From Hanleya hanleyi (taxonomy: Eukaryota; Mollusca; Polyplacophora; Lepidopleurida; Hanleyidae), in contig JAVTVY010019451.1 in assembly GCA_036873755.1 (NCBI GenBank), forward strand, positions 1 to 64,000: a stretch of DNA of 64,000 nucleotides, in the 5' to 3' direction. The position numbers and the translations under genes were made by a program. Positions 23,001 to 38,000 of the stretch are shown piece after piece. Numbering within the stretch: the first letter of the stretch is position 1; each line of letters opens with the position of its first letter. The notes under the pieces are model-generated. The model saw only the letters and a program-made list of their open reading frames with translations, searched no databases and was not told the DNA's origin.

Positions 23001-26000
23001 AGGATGAGGAATCTAGTGTTTCCCAGAAACTTACATGAATCCAGCATGAAAGTAGAAGTCAAAAAGTACCCAACTATCATTTCTTGTAGATCATTCTTGC
23101 TAAAATAGTTAGAGCATTTCCACAAAGTGGCTGCTCTTATGTATTACCGGAAAACTACTCCGGCGCTGTCGCCATTTCAAACATCCATAGCTCGAAACCA
23201 TTGAAGATTTTTCAGATAAATTTTGTTTGCTATCTATAGTCTTAAGTGGTCGTTGGGCACTTCTAGCTTTTATGAACTTCTGGTTTCGCCCACTTGCACC
23301 TACAGGTGGCGACATCTGGTGGCAAATTTAAAATTTGGTTTCCGGACAATAGGTTGAGGATGCATTCAGCTTCTTGTCAAATTTGGTTTGCAGATAATAT
23401 GCCTTCAGATGTCACTTGGGGTCGCTTCTCGGTTACACAATTTCCATGCTTCACTGCATGGAAACTATATTACAGAAGCAATCAACGTTCAGTCAACCGT
23501 TCTGAGTTGATTTTAAAACTTGGGAAGGCAGAAAGACCCTTCCGCATCGCCTATGAAGTAGCAGTTGCCTCCCTCATGTATATCCTTCGAGACCAACAAT
23601 GCTAAAAAATATTGATGCCATTTCTGCAGGGGACTTAGCATCCTCTGGCTGCTTGTTGAAGATACATGACAGTAAAGGCGTGGAGAATATTTCCAGGATG
23701 CTTATAAAACTACGAATGCCGAATGGCAGTTTATTTCCATATTTTTACAAACCTTCTTCCACAAAGTTTGTCGAACAAATTTTGTTTTTATCCGAACAGC
23801 TAGGCCTTCCCTGTCTGCCGATGAGTCATTCATTACATGTAATTTCACCCACATGATTCTGGGCCATTGGCTTGTAGACAAGTTTAGACAGTGGCTAAAA
23901 GAATGGAATTACATGATTTTAATCCAATCGTATCCTTCAGTTTAATTGCCATCCGACCGAGGTCATGCCATATATAGAAATGGGAAAGGTAAATCTTTCC
24001 ACTGAAAGGTCAAATATTGAAAATGGCCGAGTGAAATGCGAGATAAACAGTCAAATGTGGTCCAACGAAGATGATTTCTTCATTGAAATTTGATGTTTTC
24101 AAGCCGAGGAAACCTTAGACAGCACTTTCTCTTTTAATAAAACCTAATTTTTTATGCTATTTTATTTTGCTATGAAAATGGGACAAATAACACCGAAGTG
24201 TGTATTATAGAGATAGGGTTTCTATGTTTTCCTACAAATCCCTCACGGAAATAGGGCGCGCGCCCCATCTGCGCCCCATCTGCGCCCCAATTGCGCCCTA
24301 CTTGCGCCTTGTCTATCTACTGCACCTTAATTGCGCCCCATTTCTTCATCCCATTCACCCTGCTGCGCCCTAATTGCGCCCTTCAGGAATGCGCCCTAGA
24401 AGCTAGAGATAGGGCGCGCGCCCTAACTGCGCCTTATTTAGTTTGAAATTTTCTCTGATATTCAGACTGCGCCCTGTGGACATTGATGTTTTCTCCAAAC
24501 TTCAGACTGCGCCCTAAATGCGCCCTCTGGACATAACCATTTTATCTAAAATTCAGAGTGAACCCTACATGTATACTTGTGCCTTCTGAACTTTTTTCAT
24601 CAACATTCATTTAGCTAGTAATCACATATGCATGTGTGTCATTTTAAAGACATGTGCATGCATGTCTTAGTAAAAAAAAGTTTTTCCCAAAAATTCAGAC
24701 TGTTTGCTTTCTTCACTATTCTGGGCTATAAATTCATTAATGTAAAATTTGGACTTTCATACTAAATTTAATAACATTATTTCAACAAAAAAATCAGACT
24801 TTTACTTGAAGAAGCTATTGCTCCTTATCTGCGCCCTGACTGCGCCCTACCAGTACATGTACATGATCATTCATGCTATTATTCTCAGAGTGCGCCCTAA
24901 TTGCGCCCCAACTGCGCCCTATCTGCGCCCTATTATCTGCACAATAGCATGTTATCTGATTATAGTCAAAACTGTCACATGACCTTTATCTTATTGGCTG
25001 ATATTAACAAAAGAAAGGCAGACATATTGGTTTTCAAAGAACCATTTTGAATTTGAAGATTTCATGCCCATCTAACAAGATTTTGGTGAGTGTTATACCT
25101 CTGTTTTGTGGATAGTGGATGATGTAAAGGGTTTCAGATATGTGTAGAAGTAATTTGAAGAAAAAAACTCAAGAAAAAGTGAGCGACAGTGTCAGATGAC
25201 CTACATGTAATGTACCAATTCCACAACAGCTGACTGTAGTACATGCACATATATTTTCTAATAAATGTAATTCTAACCATGAATGCACATTGTACATGTA
25301 GATGAAAATAATATGTACCTGCACAGCAAAATTAGATTTACTTAGACTAGTTAGATGCCAATAATCATCTTTCACCTTATATCTTCAATTTGTACATGAT
25401 GGATAGATAGATGGATAAACTTTATTTACTGAGGGTAGAACATGGTTAGCATGGCATGTATACTGTTCTGTTCCCCAACTGCGCCCTAACTGCGCCCCAA
25501 CTGCGCCCTAACTGCGCTCTAACTGTGCCCCAAATGCGCTCTAACTGCGCCCTATCAGTACAACATTCATGCTATTATTCTGAGAGTGCGCCCTAATCGC
25601 GCCCCAACTGCGCCTTTTCTGCGCCCCAACTGCGCCTTATCTGCGCCCTAAGACTGCGCCCCAACTGCGCCCTATTCTCTAATAGGGCGCATATAAGGCG
25701 CAATTAACATATTTGGAACGCGCCCTAATTTGCGCCCTAGCCATATTGAGTCTAATGGCAAAGTTGGGGGCGCAGATAGGACGCGCGCCCAAATTGCGCC
25801 CCAACTGCGCCCTAGCTGTCTCAATTCATGCGCCCCATTTGCGCCCTAATTGCGTCCTATTTCCGTGAGGGATCTCATATGCAAACATAATTTCTAGCGG
25901 CGAGAATTGATCATCAGCCTTTGACCTTTGTAAAGGGAACTTGATAACATTATGGGTACTTTATGATTTATATGAGCCAGTTCTCAATAGGTAATATTTT

Positions 26001-29000
26001 GGTTTTGTTTTGTCACAGTCCCACGTCGGACGGGTCTGCAGCTGTTGTGGTGGCCAGTGAAGACTTTGTCAGGAAGCACAACCTTGAAAACCAGGCTATA
26101 GAGATCCTTGCCATGGAGATGGCTACAGATCTGCCTAGTACATTCAATGAGAACAGCTCAATCAAACTGGTCAGCACTGCTACTCCTTGTCTTCAGGATC
26201 ATATTTAACAAATAATATTGTATGATGCTATTAAAGGGTCATATAACAGTTTATTGGCTGACCAGTGACCCACAAAAAGGTATATTATATGACAAATCTT
26301 CAGTGAATATGAACATTGATCATGTTGATGTTGAAAAACATGTATCAACAAAAAATGATAACCAACAAATGGCACTATAGTATGCCACACTTGCAATGTA
26401 TGTTGCGTATATTAATAAGGCCAAGCTGGTAAATTAGCTGTATGACAAATTGGTAAGCAAGATTATATAGCTAGGTTAGTCATTATTCTATAGTATAATT
26501 GACAGTTTGTTCACATAGGTTGGTAAACAGTCAAACTCAAGGGAAGTAATTTTGCACACGTGAGTCCTATATTATTGTCCACCTGGAGCCCTGGAACAGT
26601 TATTATAGAATAAATAGGGAAACAAACAAATGAATAATATTCAATGATATCGATTAAACCGGCAGTTTTAGTGAGTAAAATATCACTGACATGGTCATTG
26701 TAGATATTTCTGGTTTTTCACCAGAGATTGGTGGTTATGATAGATAAATAGTTGAGCAATTGTCATGTTATAACATGATATATATTTGATTGTCATTGAT
26801 TACAGGTGGGTTATGATATGTCAAAGAGAGCTGCTGATGCTGCATTCAGTAAAGCTGGTGAGTAACTGGATTTATTTGAGTCTGCATTACATGAATGATG
26901 ATAGAATGCATACAATAGCCACGTCTGACCTGTTTGAGGACAACAATGTCTACAACAGTCAGACAGGGTGTTAGCCAGGATTTGAAAACCTCCAAATAAT
27001 GGGTATCACATTATGACAAACAATGCATACAACAGTCAGGTCTGGGGACAACAATGCATACCATTATCAGGTCTGGGGACAACAATGCATACAATAGTCA
27101 AGCCTGGGGACAACAATGCGTACCATAGCCAAGTCTGGGGACAACAATGCATACCATAGCCAAGTCTGGGGACAACAATGCATACCATAGCCAAGTCTAG
27201 GGACAACAATGCATATTATAGTCGGATCTGGGAATAACAATGGCTACAATAGTCAGGTCTGGGGACAACAGTCATGGCAATGTACCTAAACCCAGAGATT
27301 CTGGATCGTACAACCACATGACAATCACCCAGACAATAGATCCAAACATGAGCATGAAGTATCAACCATTATTTGATTGCATGAACCATCATGTCCAAAA
27401 AACAATCGAACCTTTTCAGGCTTTCAGTCCATCACAGACGGAATTAACAAAGTAAAGTACTTGGAATTAGCATTCAAATTATAGTACACTGTTATTTAAA
27501 CTAAGAAATTCAGTATTGATAGAATGAAAAAGTATTATCAGTTATGTGTTTTTAACTGTATGTCATACAAACTTTGAGATTTGAGTTACTAAATAGCTTC
27601 TGCGACGATGAATCCAATGTCGTATATTAATGAAACTCGTATTTTTTGTCAGGCATGAGACGAGACGATGTGGATGTTGTAGAACTTCATGACTGTTTCT
27701 CAGCCAATGAGCTAATTACATATGATGCCCTTGGCTTGTGTTCCCCAGGTATGGAGTTGGCATATTAATAGTCTGACATAGATAAAATGTAACAGCTGCA
27801 TGTAGGTGATGGAATAAACAACTAACTACATCTATAGGTACCCAGCCTTGCAGCATATAGTAATTGCTGACGTGAATGCTGTCATAATAATGGTTCACCT
27901 CAGCAATTTTTATACGCCCGCATATGTGATGGCAATTTCTGTTCATTCATTTCCGGTCTTTATTTGGGACAGTTTTTACCACTTGACAATTTTTCGTCCT
28001 AGGGGCATTGTTATCAAGTATGTACGTTCGTCCATACATATACATGAGCGAGATATCTGCAAAACGGCTTCACTGATGAATTCCAAATTTTGTGTGCTTC
28101 CTTACCTAGTCAAGAGCCAGAAGCCCTTACCTAGTCAAGAGCCAGAAGCCTATTGAAATCGAACTCATTCGGATAATTTATATGGTTACTATGGCAACAT
28201 GATCATTTTTTTTTAATTTTAAAAAAAAATTGGTCAGTACTTTATCAGCCATGAGTTACTTACCTTGTCGAGAGACAGAAGTCTATTGAAAATGGACTCG
28301 TTCAGATAATTTATCATGGTGGCTTTGGCAACATAAAAACTTTTTTTTTTATTCAGTCCCATCAGTCAAGAGCCGTCTCGGGTATGTCATTATACAATTA
28401 CAGTCTTTTGATGAGGTCAATATGTGTTTTTGTGGACCTGAAAAAATAATATTCACTGAGGCCGAAGGCCGAGGTGAATATTGTTTTCTCAGGTCCACAG
28501 AAACACATATTGACCGATATCAAAAGACTATAATTGTTTTATTATATGACCCAGACGTCTCGTAACCTTCTCGTTAAGTTGGTGAAAGCAATTAAAATAT
28601 AACATATAGTAGGTATTTTGCTTTGCTCTCCACGATCTCTAGCCTGCTTCAGCCACAGTGTAAACCGACGGCCAATCCAACGGCTAATTTCATTGGCTGA
28701 GAAGACGCACACGTCACGCCGAGTCAATATCACATTTATTGGCCCGCTTTGGAGTCAATATGGACAATTAGCGACAGCCACGTGACGGCGATTGGTCCAA
28801 TGGAGAAAGAGTAAAATACACAGTCATATAATAAACATATATATTTCGCAGGAATGAAAGCAGTATTGGCAGAACAGTAAATTGTACTTTATAGCAACCA
28901 TGATACATGTAGTGTACTTCATACATATATAACATATTGCAAAATTTCTGATTTTCATGGAGGGACCTATTTTCCGAACTAAATAATAGTGTAAGAACTA

Positions 29001-32000
29001 TTCTCGCTCGTTCCCACTGATCTATTTTTTTCACCTCCATTTATCACATGACTGAGTGGGGAATTTCTTATTTCATTGTTAGGTTGATCTGACATCTCCA
29101 ATCATGCAAAGATTTCGAGTTCAATTCAAGTGAATTGTGAATGACTACTGTCTGGGGGCATGTCTCACGATTAAAATGTGTACTTTAGTACTTGTAAATT
29201 CAACCAATTACAGCCCATGGGGGGTTGGGGGGGGGGGTTCAGATGCGCATCTGAATATCTATCTACAGTTCCAATATTTTGCGAGTGAATACCCTAAGTG
29301 TGGACGTTGAATGTCAACATTGAATCTTTTGTGTCCGGTTTATATCTATGACAGTTTTCTAATCATAGTTGCAATTTTGTGTGCGTGGATATACCAGGTA
29401 TAGATGTGTCATGTAACAAAGTTGAGATAGAGGTCAAAGGTCGCTGTGGCCTGAAAATCTGGAGAAAAAAAGTTTTGTGAGTGGATTCATAGTGGGGCAA
29501 GATGTCGCCTACCAAAATCATAGGTCAAGGTGAAAGGTCACTGACCCCAAATAGGGAATTCATTAAAAAGCACATTTTTTTTTCTCAGTAGATACAATCG
29601 GGGAGGCAACATTTCACATACCAAACTTGAGGTCAAGATCAAAAGGTCAAGGCCATTGTGATCCCAAAATCAGGAAATTGTTAAAAATATATGTCAATTC
29701 TGACTCTTGTTATATGGGTATCCTGAGATGAGGTCCTATAATGCGATTGTGAGTTCTGTTCGTTCATCTGTTAAATTTTGATGTCTGTGTGGTATCTCCA
29801 GTACCAGGTCATGGATTGTATACTTAGTAACTTGGGCTATATCTTATCTATGAGGCAAGGAGAAACCCTATTCATTTTGATGTCAAAAGGTCGTCACTGG
29901 TTGGAAATCAGTAATGTTTATCCCTCTGCCAAATTTAGCCAAAGGGTATTGTCTGTGTGTATGCCCATCTTGCTTGTTAACACTTTATTTCTTGAAGGAT
30001 CGTTGTCATGCTTTCCAATTTCATATAACATATTCAACTGACAATGAGTCAGAAGTCTATTGAAGATGACTGACCTTGACCTATTTTATCCAAGTCAAAA
30101 TCTAGTATTGCTGATATCTTTCGACAGATCCTGCACAACCAGTGACTGACTAGAAGCCTTTCCAATTTCACTGACCTTGACCAAGGTCAAATTATATATA
30201 ATGTGATAGTTTTAAGGTTACACTATCCCTGACAGGCATCCAAAATGTTAAATAACATTATTCACTCTGGGTTGGTGAAAAAAAGAAAATGAAAAAGTAT
30301 TTCTTTATAAGGAAACAAACCACCCCTGCCCCAAACTTGAAAAAGAAAGAAAAATAACTCCAGCGGCCCTTGGAGATTGTATGACGTTCCCAAATGAGTG
30401 ATGATTGACTACCACCTGTTTGAAGAAAATGTCTGGAAAAAAACAACTGTTTGGATAGGTCATCGCCAGCTTGTTTTCATCATCATTTCGTCATGGCACC
30501 CTTTTTGGGTGTAATAATCTATGATTTTGTGATATACGCTTGAATGTAACATTATGAAGCCGTTTTTCTTCAAAATTAATGATATGCTTTGAAAAGGACA
30601 ATTCTGGAAATACCGTATAGCCATAATCATGATAATATGTTGGACATTCCCAGCATATTTTGCAATTCCTTGGGAGAAGCCAAGGGGTTGTGAGTGTCTC
30701 ACCCTCCTGTTCTTAATGTATGTTAGTCATTGCCTGAGAATCGGTTAATCAACTTTGTGTGGTCTTATATCCTATTCACGCATTACTACTCCTTCTCTGT
30801 GTGACAGGTGGTGCTGGAGAGATGGTAGAGAGTGGTAACAACACCTACGGAGGGAAGTATGTGATTAACCCGAGTGGTGGACTCATTTCCAAGGGACATC
30901 CTCTTGGGGCCACGGGTGAGCACCTCTTCATATTACATATTACAAATTATGTCATGAAAGTAAAAGTCTGAAGAGATTTCTCTGTCACCTCCTTTTGTTT
31001 GGTTTGTAACTGTATTTATCACATTTTTGCCTATGATACTGGACACTATTCCATATCTTGATAAAGATTTCCTTCCTCATGTGCTGGCCTGATTTCAGTT
31101 ATCTGCCCTTGGGCTGATAATGCTCACAGGAGTGGTTTCCACTGCCTAACCTCGTCATATTCTCTCTGCCGTCTGTCCAAGCAACAATTTTCGCAACATT
31201 GATTACATTTTACCGAGGGTACAAATTTTGACCCTCTGGATGAAATGGGTGTCTGGAGCTGATACCGGGGCTGATATCGGAAAGGGTATACAATAATCTC
31301 TATACATATGCCCGGATTATCGGAAGTCCCCCCAGAAAATTGTTATTAAGGATGTCCGCTGGTGGTAAATCAAAGTAATTAACTTTTTGAATAATGTGTG
31401 TTATTGCATTTATAATTGTGTAATATGAGAAAAAACAAAGAAAAAAATATAGGTTGGTGTGCATTTTTGAGTTATAGGCAACGTTAAGTGGACTGACCCA
31501 TGCTCAATTTGGTAACACAGAAATCATAGGGAATAGCCCTAGTTTTGAAGCATATTCATGAAAAATTCATATAAATAGTATTTAACTTTTTCTTATATTC
31601 TAACTGTTTGCAAATAATCACAATGTCTATCAAAATTTAGCAAATTGGATGGATGTTGGTGTGCAAAATTCTCGGCTAGAAGGCTTTTAAAGGAAATCCC
31701 CATCTCTTAACCTAGGGAAGGGAGATAACCCAATAGAAAAACAGGCAAAATGGCTGCCAAAGGCAAATACCATCAGCGGACATCCTTAAAGTACCCGTCT
31801 TGCCATGTATTCTTTTGGTGCATCATGTTGAACATTGAATTTGTCACTCTTGGTGTATAGGTTTGGCTCAGTGTACAGAGCTGTGCTGGCAGTTACGTGG
31901 TCAGGCCAACAAGAGGCAGGTGAAGGGGGCCAAACTGGCCCTACAGCACAACCTTGGTCTGGGAGGGGCAGTAGTCGTCGCTCTCTACCGACATGGATTC

Positions 32001-35000
32001 CCACATACCCAGTAAGGCTGGGACTATTCCATTGTTGTAGATTATAGCCTAAATACATACAGACTTCTAATGTAGCAAGGGTATTGTGTTGATGTATTTC
32101 TGTGATTTTCGTTTGAACTATCTTGAGAAATATTTCGAATTAGTGTTGACTACGTGTATACTTCAGTCATAAAGGTGACTTTAATTTGTTGGCCATATGT
32201 CCAGTTATCTGTCCGGATATTCCTCCGTCCACCATGGTCCAACCTGTGAATATGTCCAAGCTAACGAATCCAACTTTAAATAAATATTTTACTTTTGTTC
32301 CAGACGCCATATTCAAGCAGTGGCCACCAGTAATGAAGATGATTTCAAATCTGCTGCTGTTTTTAAAGAAATCAAGAAAGCCATTGATGAAGTATGTGTG
32401 TTCAAATATATAAATGAAAAGACTTTTTGGGGTATTTTTGTGAAGGAATTTCTTGAGTAGTACCCAATTGTTTGGGTAGTTGTATTGAACCAGATACAGA
32501 AATGCTGGAGGTTTTTGTCCAATCTGATGAACATCATAAAAAACAAACCCAGAAATCAAGTCTCTATTAATGGATCTGACAGCCTTCCTATCTCAAAGCC
32601 ATTCGGTGACCTTCTGACACGAAAATATTTCTAATCAAACATAATAAGAATTTGTGAAAGGTTTGACTGATCCACAACCTTTTCGAAAAGTGATCAATAA
32701 TTCATTGAAATTTGCTTTGTAGTTATCCAAAATAGTTTTGTAGGAAGGAGCTACGATCCCCTTACATGCCAGTCAAGGGTGATATGAACACACCCATATG
32801 GGGATATTTCGCACTTTGGATTGGCTGTCAATTTGATCAAATTCTTCTGCGTTGATCCTCCTTGAAATTTGAATTCATGTCATCAGCATCCAGAGTCTGG
32901 AATTTTTTAGACTGGAGGATAATTTTGGGCTGGAACAGCCTTGAGATGGGGAGAGGATCAGATGAGATCCACTAATGCCAGAATGGATCCATTATCAATC
33001 AGATTGCTTATTGTCATGATCTATCAACAAGATTTTATAGGTGCAAAATCTGATAAATTATGTGTGATGTTGGCTTGTGATGTTTGTATGTGAAATGATT
33101 CAGGTTTGTATGTGAAATGAACATACTTAAACTGATGTTATATTTTATGTATACCAGGATGGTGCCAACCTTGTGAAGAAGGTGAAGGGGACATTCGGTT
33201 TCAAATGTAAAGGTGCAGATGGCCAGGAAGGCTTCTGGTTCGTCGATGTCAAAAATGGAACTGGGGCGGTGAAGTTTGGAACCAATGGTGAATGACTGTA
33301 GACTCTGTAAACTTGTGCAGTGACAATATAACACGACAGCACTGATGTACTGATCCTTACTTGTTAATGGTTCTGGCAGGCCCCTTAATTGTTAATGGTT
33401 CTGGCAGGCCCCTTGTTAATGGTTCTGGCAGGCCCCTTGTTAATGAATCTGGCAGGTTCCTTACTTGTTAATGGTTCTGGCAGGCCTCTTACTTGTCAAT
33501 GGTTCTGGCAGGCCCCTTACTTGTTAACGATCTGGTAGGCCCCTCTTGTTAATGGTTCTGGCAGGCCCCTTACTTGTTAAAAATCTGTCAGGCCCTTGTT
33601 AATGATTGTGGCAAAAAAAAAACAAAAAGGGAGAAAAAAAGGAAAGAAAGCAAGAAAGAAACAAAAAGGAAACATAGCAGAGAAGTAAATGTTTAGCTTG
33701 TCACATATCTTTATCAATTGTTGCATATTACAGGGGAAGTAAAATCAACAATGCTTACCAGAAGGACTAGAATAATTGCAATCGGTCAGAGAACAACGCA
33801 ACAGTTTGGCGATATCGGACTCAAAGATCCCGTGTGATTTTCTCCGAGAAACGAATAATGTGCTCCAATTCAATCAAATATCGCCCATTTGGACGAAAAA
33901 GGTCAACACGTTGGCTGAAAAGATTTTTTCAGAACTTTTTCACCATAAACTTTTAATTGAGATCCCAGTCATTTGTTCCGTATTTATTTATTCACAAACG
34001 ACAGATACGAACTCTCGAATAATTTTCACAGAGAAACCCTAGAAATATAGGTAAAAAATCTAACCCAGACACAAAGTCACTATTTAACTGGTTTAAATAT
34101 GATGAATATGGATACTTTTCGCTACTATTCCGAGAAAGGACCCCTAAGTTTACAATTTGCTTCCTAAGTCTTAAACCTGCTTTAATTAATGCCTTTTATC
34201 TCCGATTAAATGCACAATCAAACGTAGAAAAACGGAAGTTAAAAGAAAAAAATCAACTCCCCTAGGAGTTGTCTGCCCCTAGGAGAGCTCTCCCATTCAA
34301 TCCAGCGTGGTTACTATAAAGGTCATTGTAAGCCTTATTCCAATCCTCTTTCTCCTGTTTGCTCGAGCAGTGCACATCTAGGGAAGTATTCAGAGTCAAT
34401 TTTACAACATTGGTTGTTGTTGTCTCGCTGGTATATCCTTTATCAAGTGTTGAGTTTGTTATTTATTCGGAACTTACTTACTGTATTATTATGTCGGAAG
34501 TTCCGTCTTGTATTCCGTGTCGTACGTGCGGGAAAAATTTGTCCCCTTTTGGACGCTCACACGGCTTGCTTTTCATGTAAAGTTTTTGTGTTATTGTGCG
34601 TCCACGTGCGCGGAATGTGTATTATGGATTCCGACGGCTTGGAAGATTTATGCCCAGGGCCGTCGTGCTTTGCTTTTATATGCTTGTGAGGTCCCGTCTA
34701 TTTCGGAGATCGACAGACGGGTCTTAGAAATTTCTTTGGTCAATGTGTGAAGTGTTGTTAGGATCTTGACCGAGCTGGTCAAGACCCAGTTTCTCCCACG
34801 TCGGTATGTATTCCATACTATCATACACGAAGATAATTCTAGGTTGCTAGACAGTTTGACCCGGTCCGGAGTTTCATTGTCTAGGGTCGATCCAAAACCC
34901 GTTCCTTTGTTACGCTCAACAAAGACCAGGTCGGTCTTGCCTGGCCATTCCATTGTCTCCCTCAGACAAAAGAATTCTTTGCCACAGGTTATTTCGCCTA

Positions 35001-38000
35001 TGTCTATCGGTACCGCATGTCTCTTCCAAAAAGAAGAAAGCTATTAAACAACGTCGTGTCTATTTCTCCGTTGTCGGTTATATCTGGACATAGTTTATTT
35101 AATTCCGTGCCCGATCTATTTGTTGGGGCGAATGTTGGATTCGTTTGAGTCGGCCATGTGTTTAGTGTCTTTGGACGTACGTCGCTAAATTTTTGGGGCG
35201 GAGATTTTAAATTCTCTTGAAATGATCGTCTGACGATGTTCTTCTAAAAGTCTTTATGAAATCTCATGTTTAACAAATAACACAGTCCTGCATTAGGCCA
35301 GTGTGTATTCAATATTACGTCTTCACACAAACTTTGGGTTGCGACCCGGTGTGTTTGAGGTGGGCTTTTATTAGCCTCCAACATTCCGTTTTGTTCGGTC
35401 AGTATGGAGCCTATTGTGATCTACTATTAAACGAACAGGTATTTGTTTCGTGGTTTCATGATTTTATCCATTGAATTGTTGTATAAATTACCAGGATTGT
35501 GAGAACTACCTTCGTTTGACGCGGGAGGTTCGTTTTTCCCCGCCGGGGAAATCCGAGTCTTTATAAGCAGTCCGTCAATCTTCCATGTGATGACTCGTCT
35601 ATGTCGGAGATCGACAGACGGGTCTTACAATTTTCTTTGTTCTCACCTTCATCCTTTCAATTCTTTGCTCCTACCAAGAAGATAATCTCTTGTTATATCA
35701 AGTATTATTATGTGATTTTGATATCCTGTACGGAGGTTTTATTTCTGCCTCTCATGTTTACGTTGTGTACGTAACCACAACTCAACTCTATTTAAACGAT
35801 GCTATAATAATAGCATAAATGGATGTTACGGGGCTTCAATGCTACGACTGTTTGTTGCATTTTAATGAGCGTCTTTGCTGATCTCTTTATGTGATTAAGG
35901 GTGTGTCGATCAACAAAGGGATCACGTGTATGTATTCCTATTACCCACTGTTTATTGTGAAACTGTGCTATGCCTTGATACATAAATTTGTTTTATACAT
36001 GTGATTTGTTTGTTTCTCACTAAGCTGGTTCCATCTGTATACTGTGTACGCTTATAATTCAGATGGAGTTATGCACTAATTTTAATTCTTCCCTATGAGA
36101 AAATTTAAAATTTTACTGGCGTGAGTGGGAATGTATTGGTCCGGCCAAGGTTTAAGCCTAATGACACGTAAGTCGTGAAGTCTTCTATGGTTTCTTTCTA
36201 CCAAGTATATATTACCGGTACAGTCTACTAGAGCATCAAATTGCTCTTTAGTAATGTTCTTACTGTTCTTCCTCTTCTCGACAAATTTGTTCGTGTTGGG
36301 TCATTTCAAATTCTAAATCTTTGAATAACCTCATTTTCCTGCCGGCGAGAGACTTTAAATGTTTTTCCTCTGTTCGGGAATTTTAAAATTCTTTAAGGAT
36401 TTGTTTTGGTTTCCTGGAAAAATCTTTGTTCTGGATGTTGATTGTGTGACTTTTTGGTTATTGATAGTAACATTGTTGTAAATGTTTAATATTCTCTCCA
36501 TATAAAACTCCAGTACTGAATTTCATGTACAGGAGACAAATTACATCGGGAGAGGTCATAATGTAACCATATTCATTGACACATTATTTCATGTTCACTG
36601 ACACAAAGATCCATAATCCCATTTATCTCATTGAGCTTACATTTGGTGATTAACGCTACAAACATTTAATATGTTCATCTCTACTGCGTTTAAAGAGAAG
36701 GAAAATTTATTACAATCGACTTCGGGGTTACTGTTTGCAACGCCCTTCGGTTACGTCGTGTACTTTTATAAGTTTGTATCCTGCTCCAGTTTGAGCATGT
36801 ATATACATTAAGTTGTTGTGAATTAGGAAATCACTACGTTGTTTATCATATACAACGTTTCTCGCATTTTTCACATTACGCTTTCCTATTACACCTTTGA
36901 CGGCATGTTCATTACGCCGTCATGTGTCTCTCATACACCTGTGCGTCGTTCTATTACATCGGTTAGACGTTTCCGGTACGCCATAACGCCGTTTGTCACG
37001 TCATTTCTTCATTTGCAAGATGCATATTTTATATCCATTCATCGGCACCTCCTTTGATTCTTCATCGTCGGTCGTCGGCGATTGGCGTCGGAAGTCCGTT
37101 CGTTTGGCGTCATCTTTCCACTTGTATCAATTCTTCTCGGGTTTTTCACATTGTGATTTACTTAGGTTCGTCGTTACTCTACGAAGAGAGTCCTGTCCAG
37201 ACCTTGTTGTTTCCAGTCTGGAGTTCAGAATATCAAAATTGTATTGGAATCAGCAGTATTTGGTCAAATACTGTTATATGGAATGGGTCTTTGGATTATG
37301 GACGTGGATATTCTCTGAGGACGACGGCGGGAATGTGAATGACGGACTAGTCGCCTTTAATTGAATTTAGCACAGTGTTGTTTTAACACAGAACCATGTT
37401 GACTTTAACACACAAACATTGTGTTGAGATCCATTTACCTTAGGATTGTGCTTAAACAACACATTGTTTTTCGTGGTGTACTTGGACAGTTTTTCCGGCT
37501 TTCTCCATCAAGTACTTTATTCCTGTATAGACCGTTACACCAATGGTTAAACTTTGACATTATGGTTCTGTCATCAACCTTAAGGTTGTTTATTATATGT
37601 AGGACCTTACTCGCTACGTTCCTATATTTGTCCTGGTGCCGAGGACGTGATACCGTTCCCGACTCTATTTCCCTCGTAATTGACTTCCTCCTTCACCTTC
37701 ACCAGGATAGGGAGTTTCATATTAGCACCATGGAAGGCTATCGATCTGCTCTGGCTAGCGTGTTACGTCTTACCTTTGGTACCGACTTTAGCCTTAATGA
37801 TTATATCTCTGCGCTTATTCGCGCCTTCGCATTACAGTCGCGTTGTACTCGCCAACTGTTACCGAAATAGGATATCGGTGTGGTTCTGTGTGCCCTGATT
37901 TACCACCTTGTGAACCCTTAGAGTCCGCGTCTATAAAAGCTGTGTCTTATGAGACGGCCTTTGTGGCGGCGTTTGCTTTGACGTCCAGAGTGTCTCATCT

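Larger units (their letters stand above)
27749..30807 (+). other. SCPx intron with dispersed repeats and a palindrome
   Basis: It contains TTTTTATACGCCCGC (27908), repeat copy B (27990-28390), an imperfect palindrome (28392-28537), the 'acatgactgagtgg' repeat (28990-29220) and an AGGTCA-type repeat (29260-29820). No exon is seen. Confidence 0.65.

Noticed and set aside
23294..23856. Possible host exons in weak open frames
   Set aside because: No homology I recognise and no consistent splice sites; the SCPx exon chain is complete in phase across this intron.
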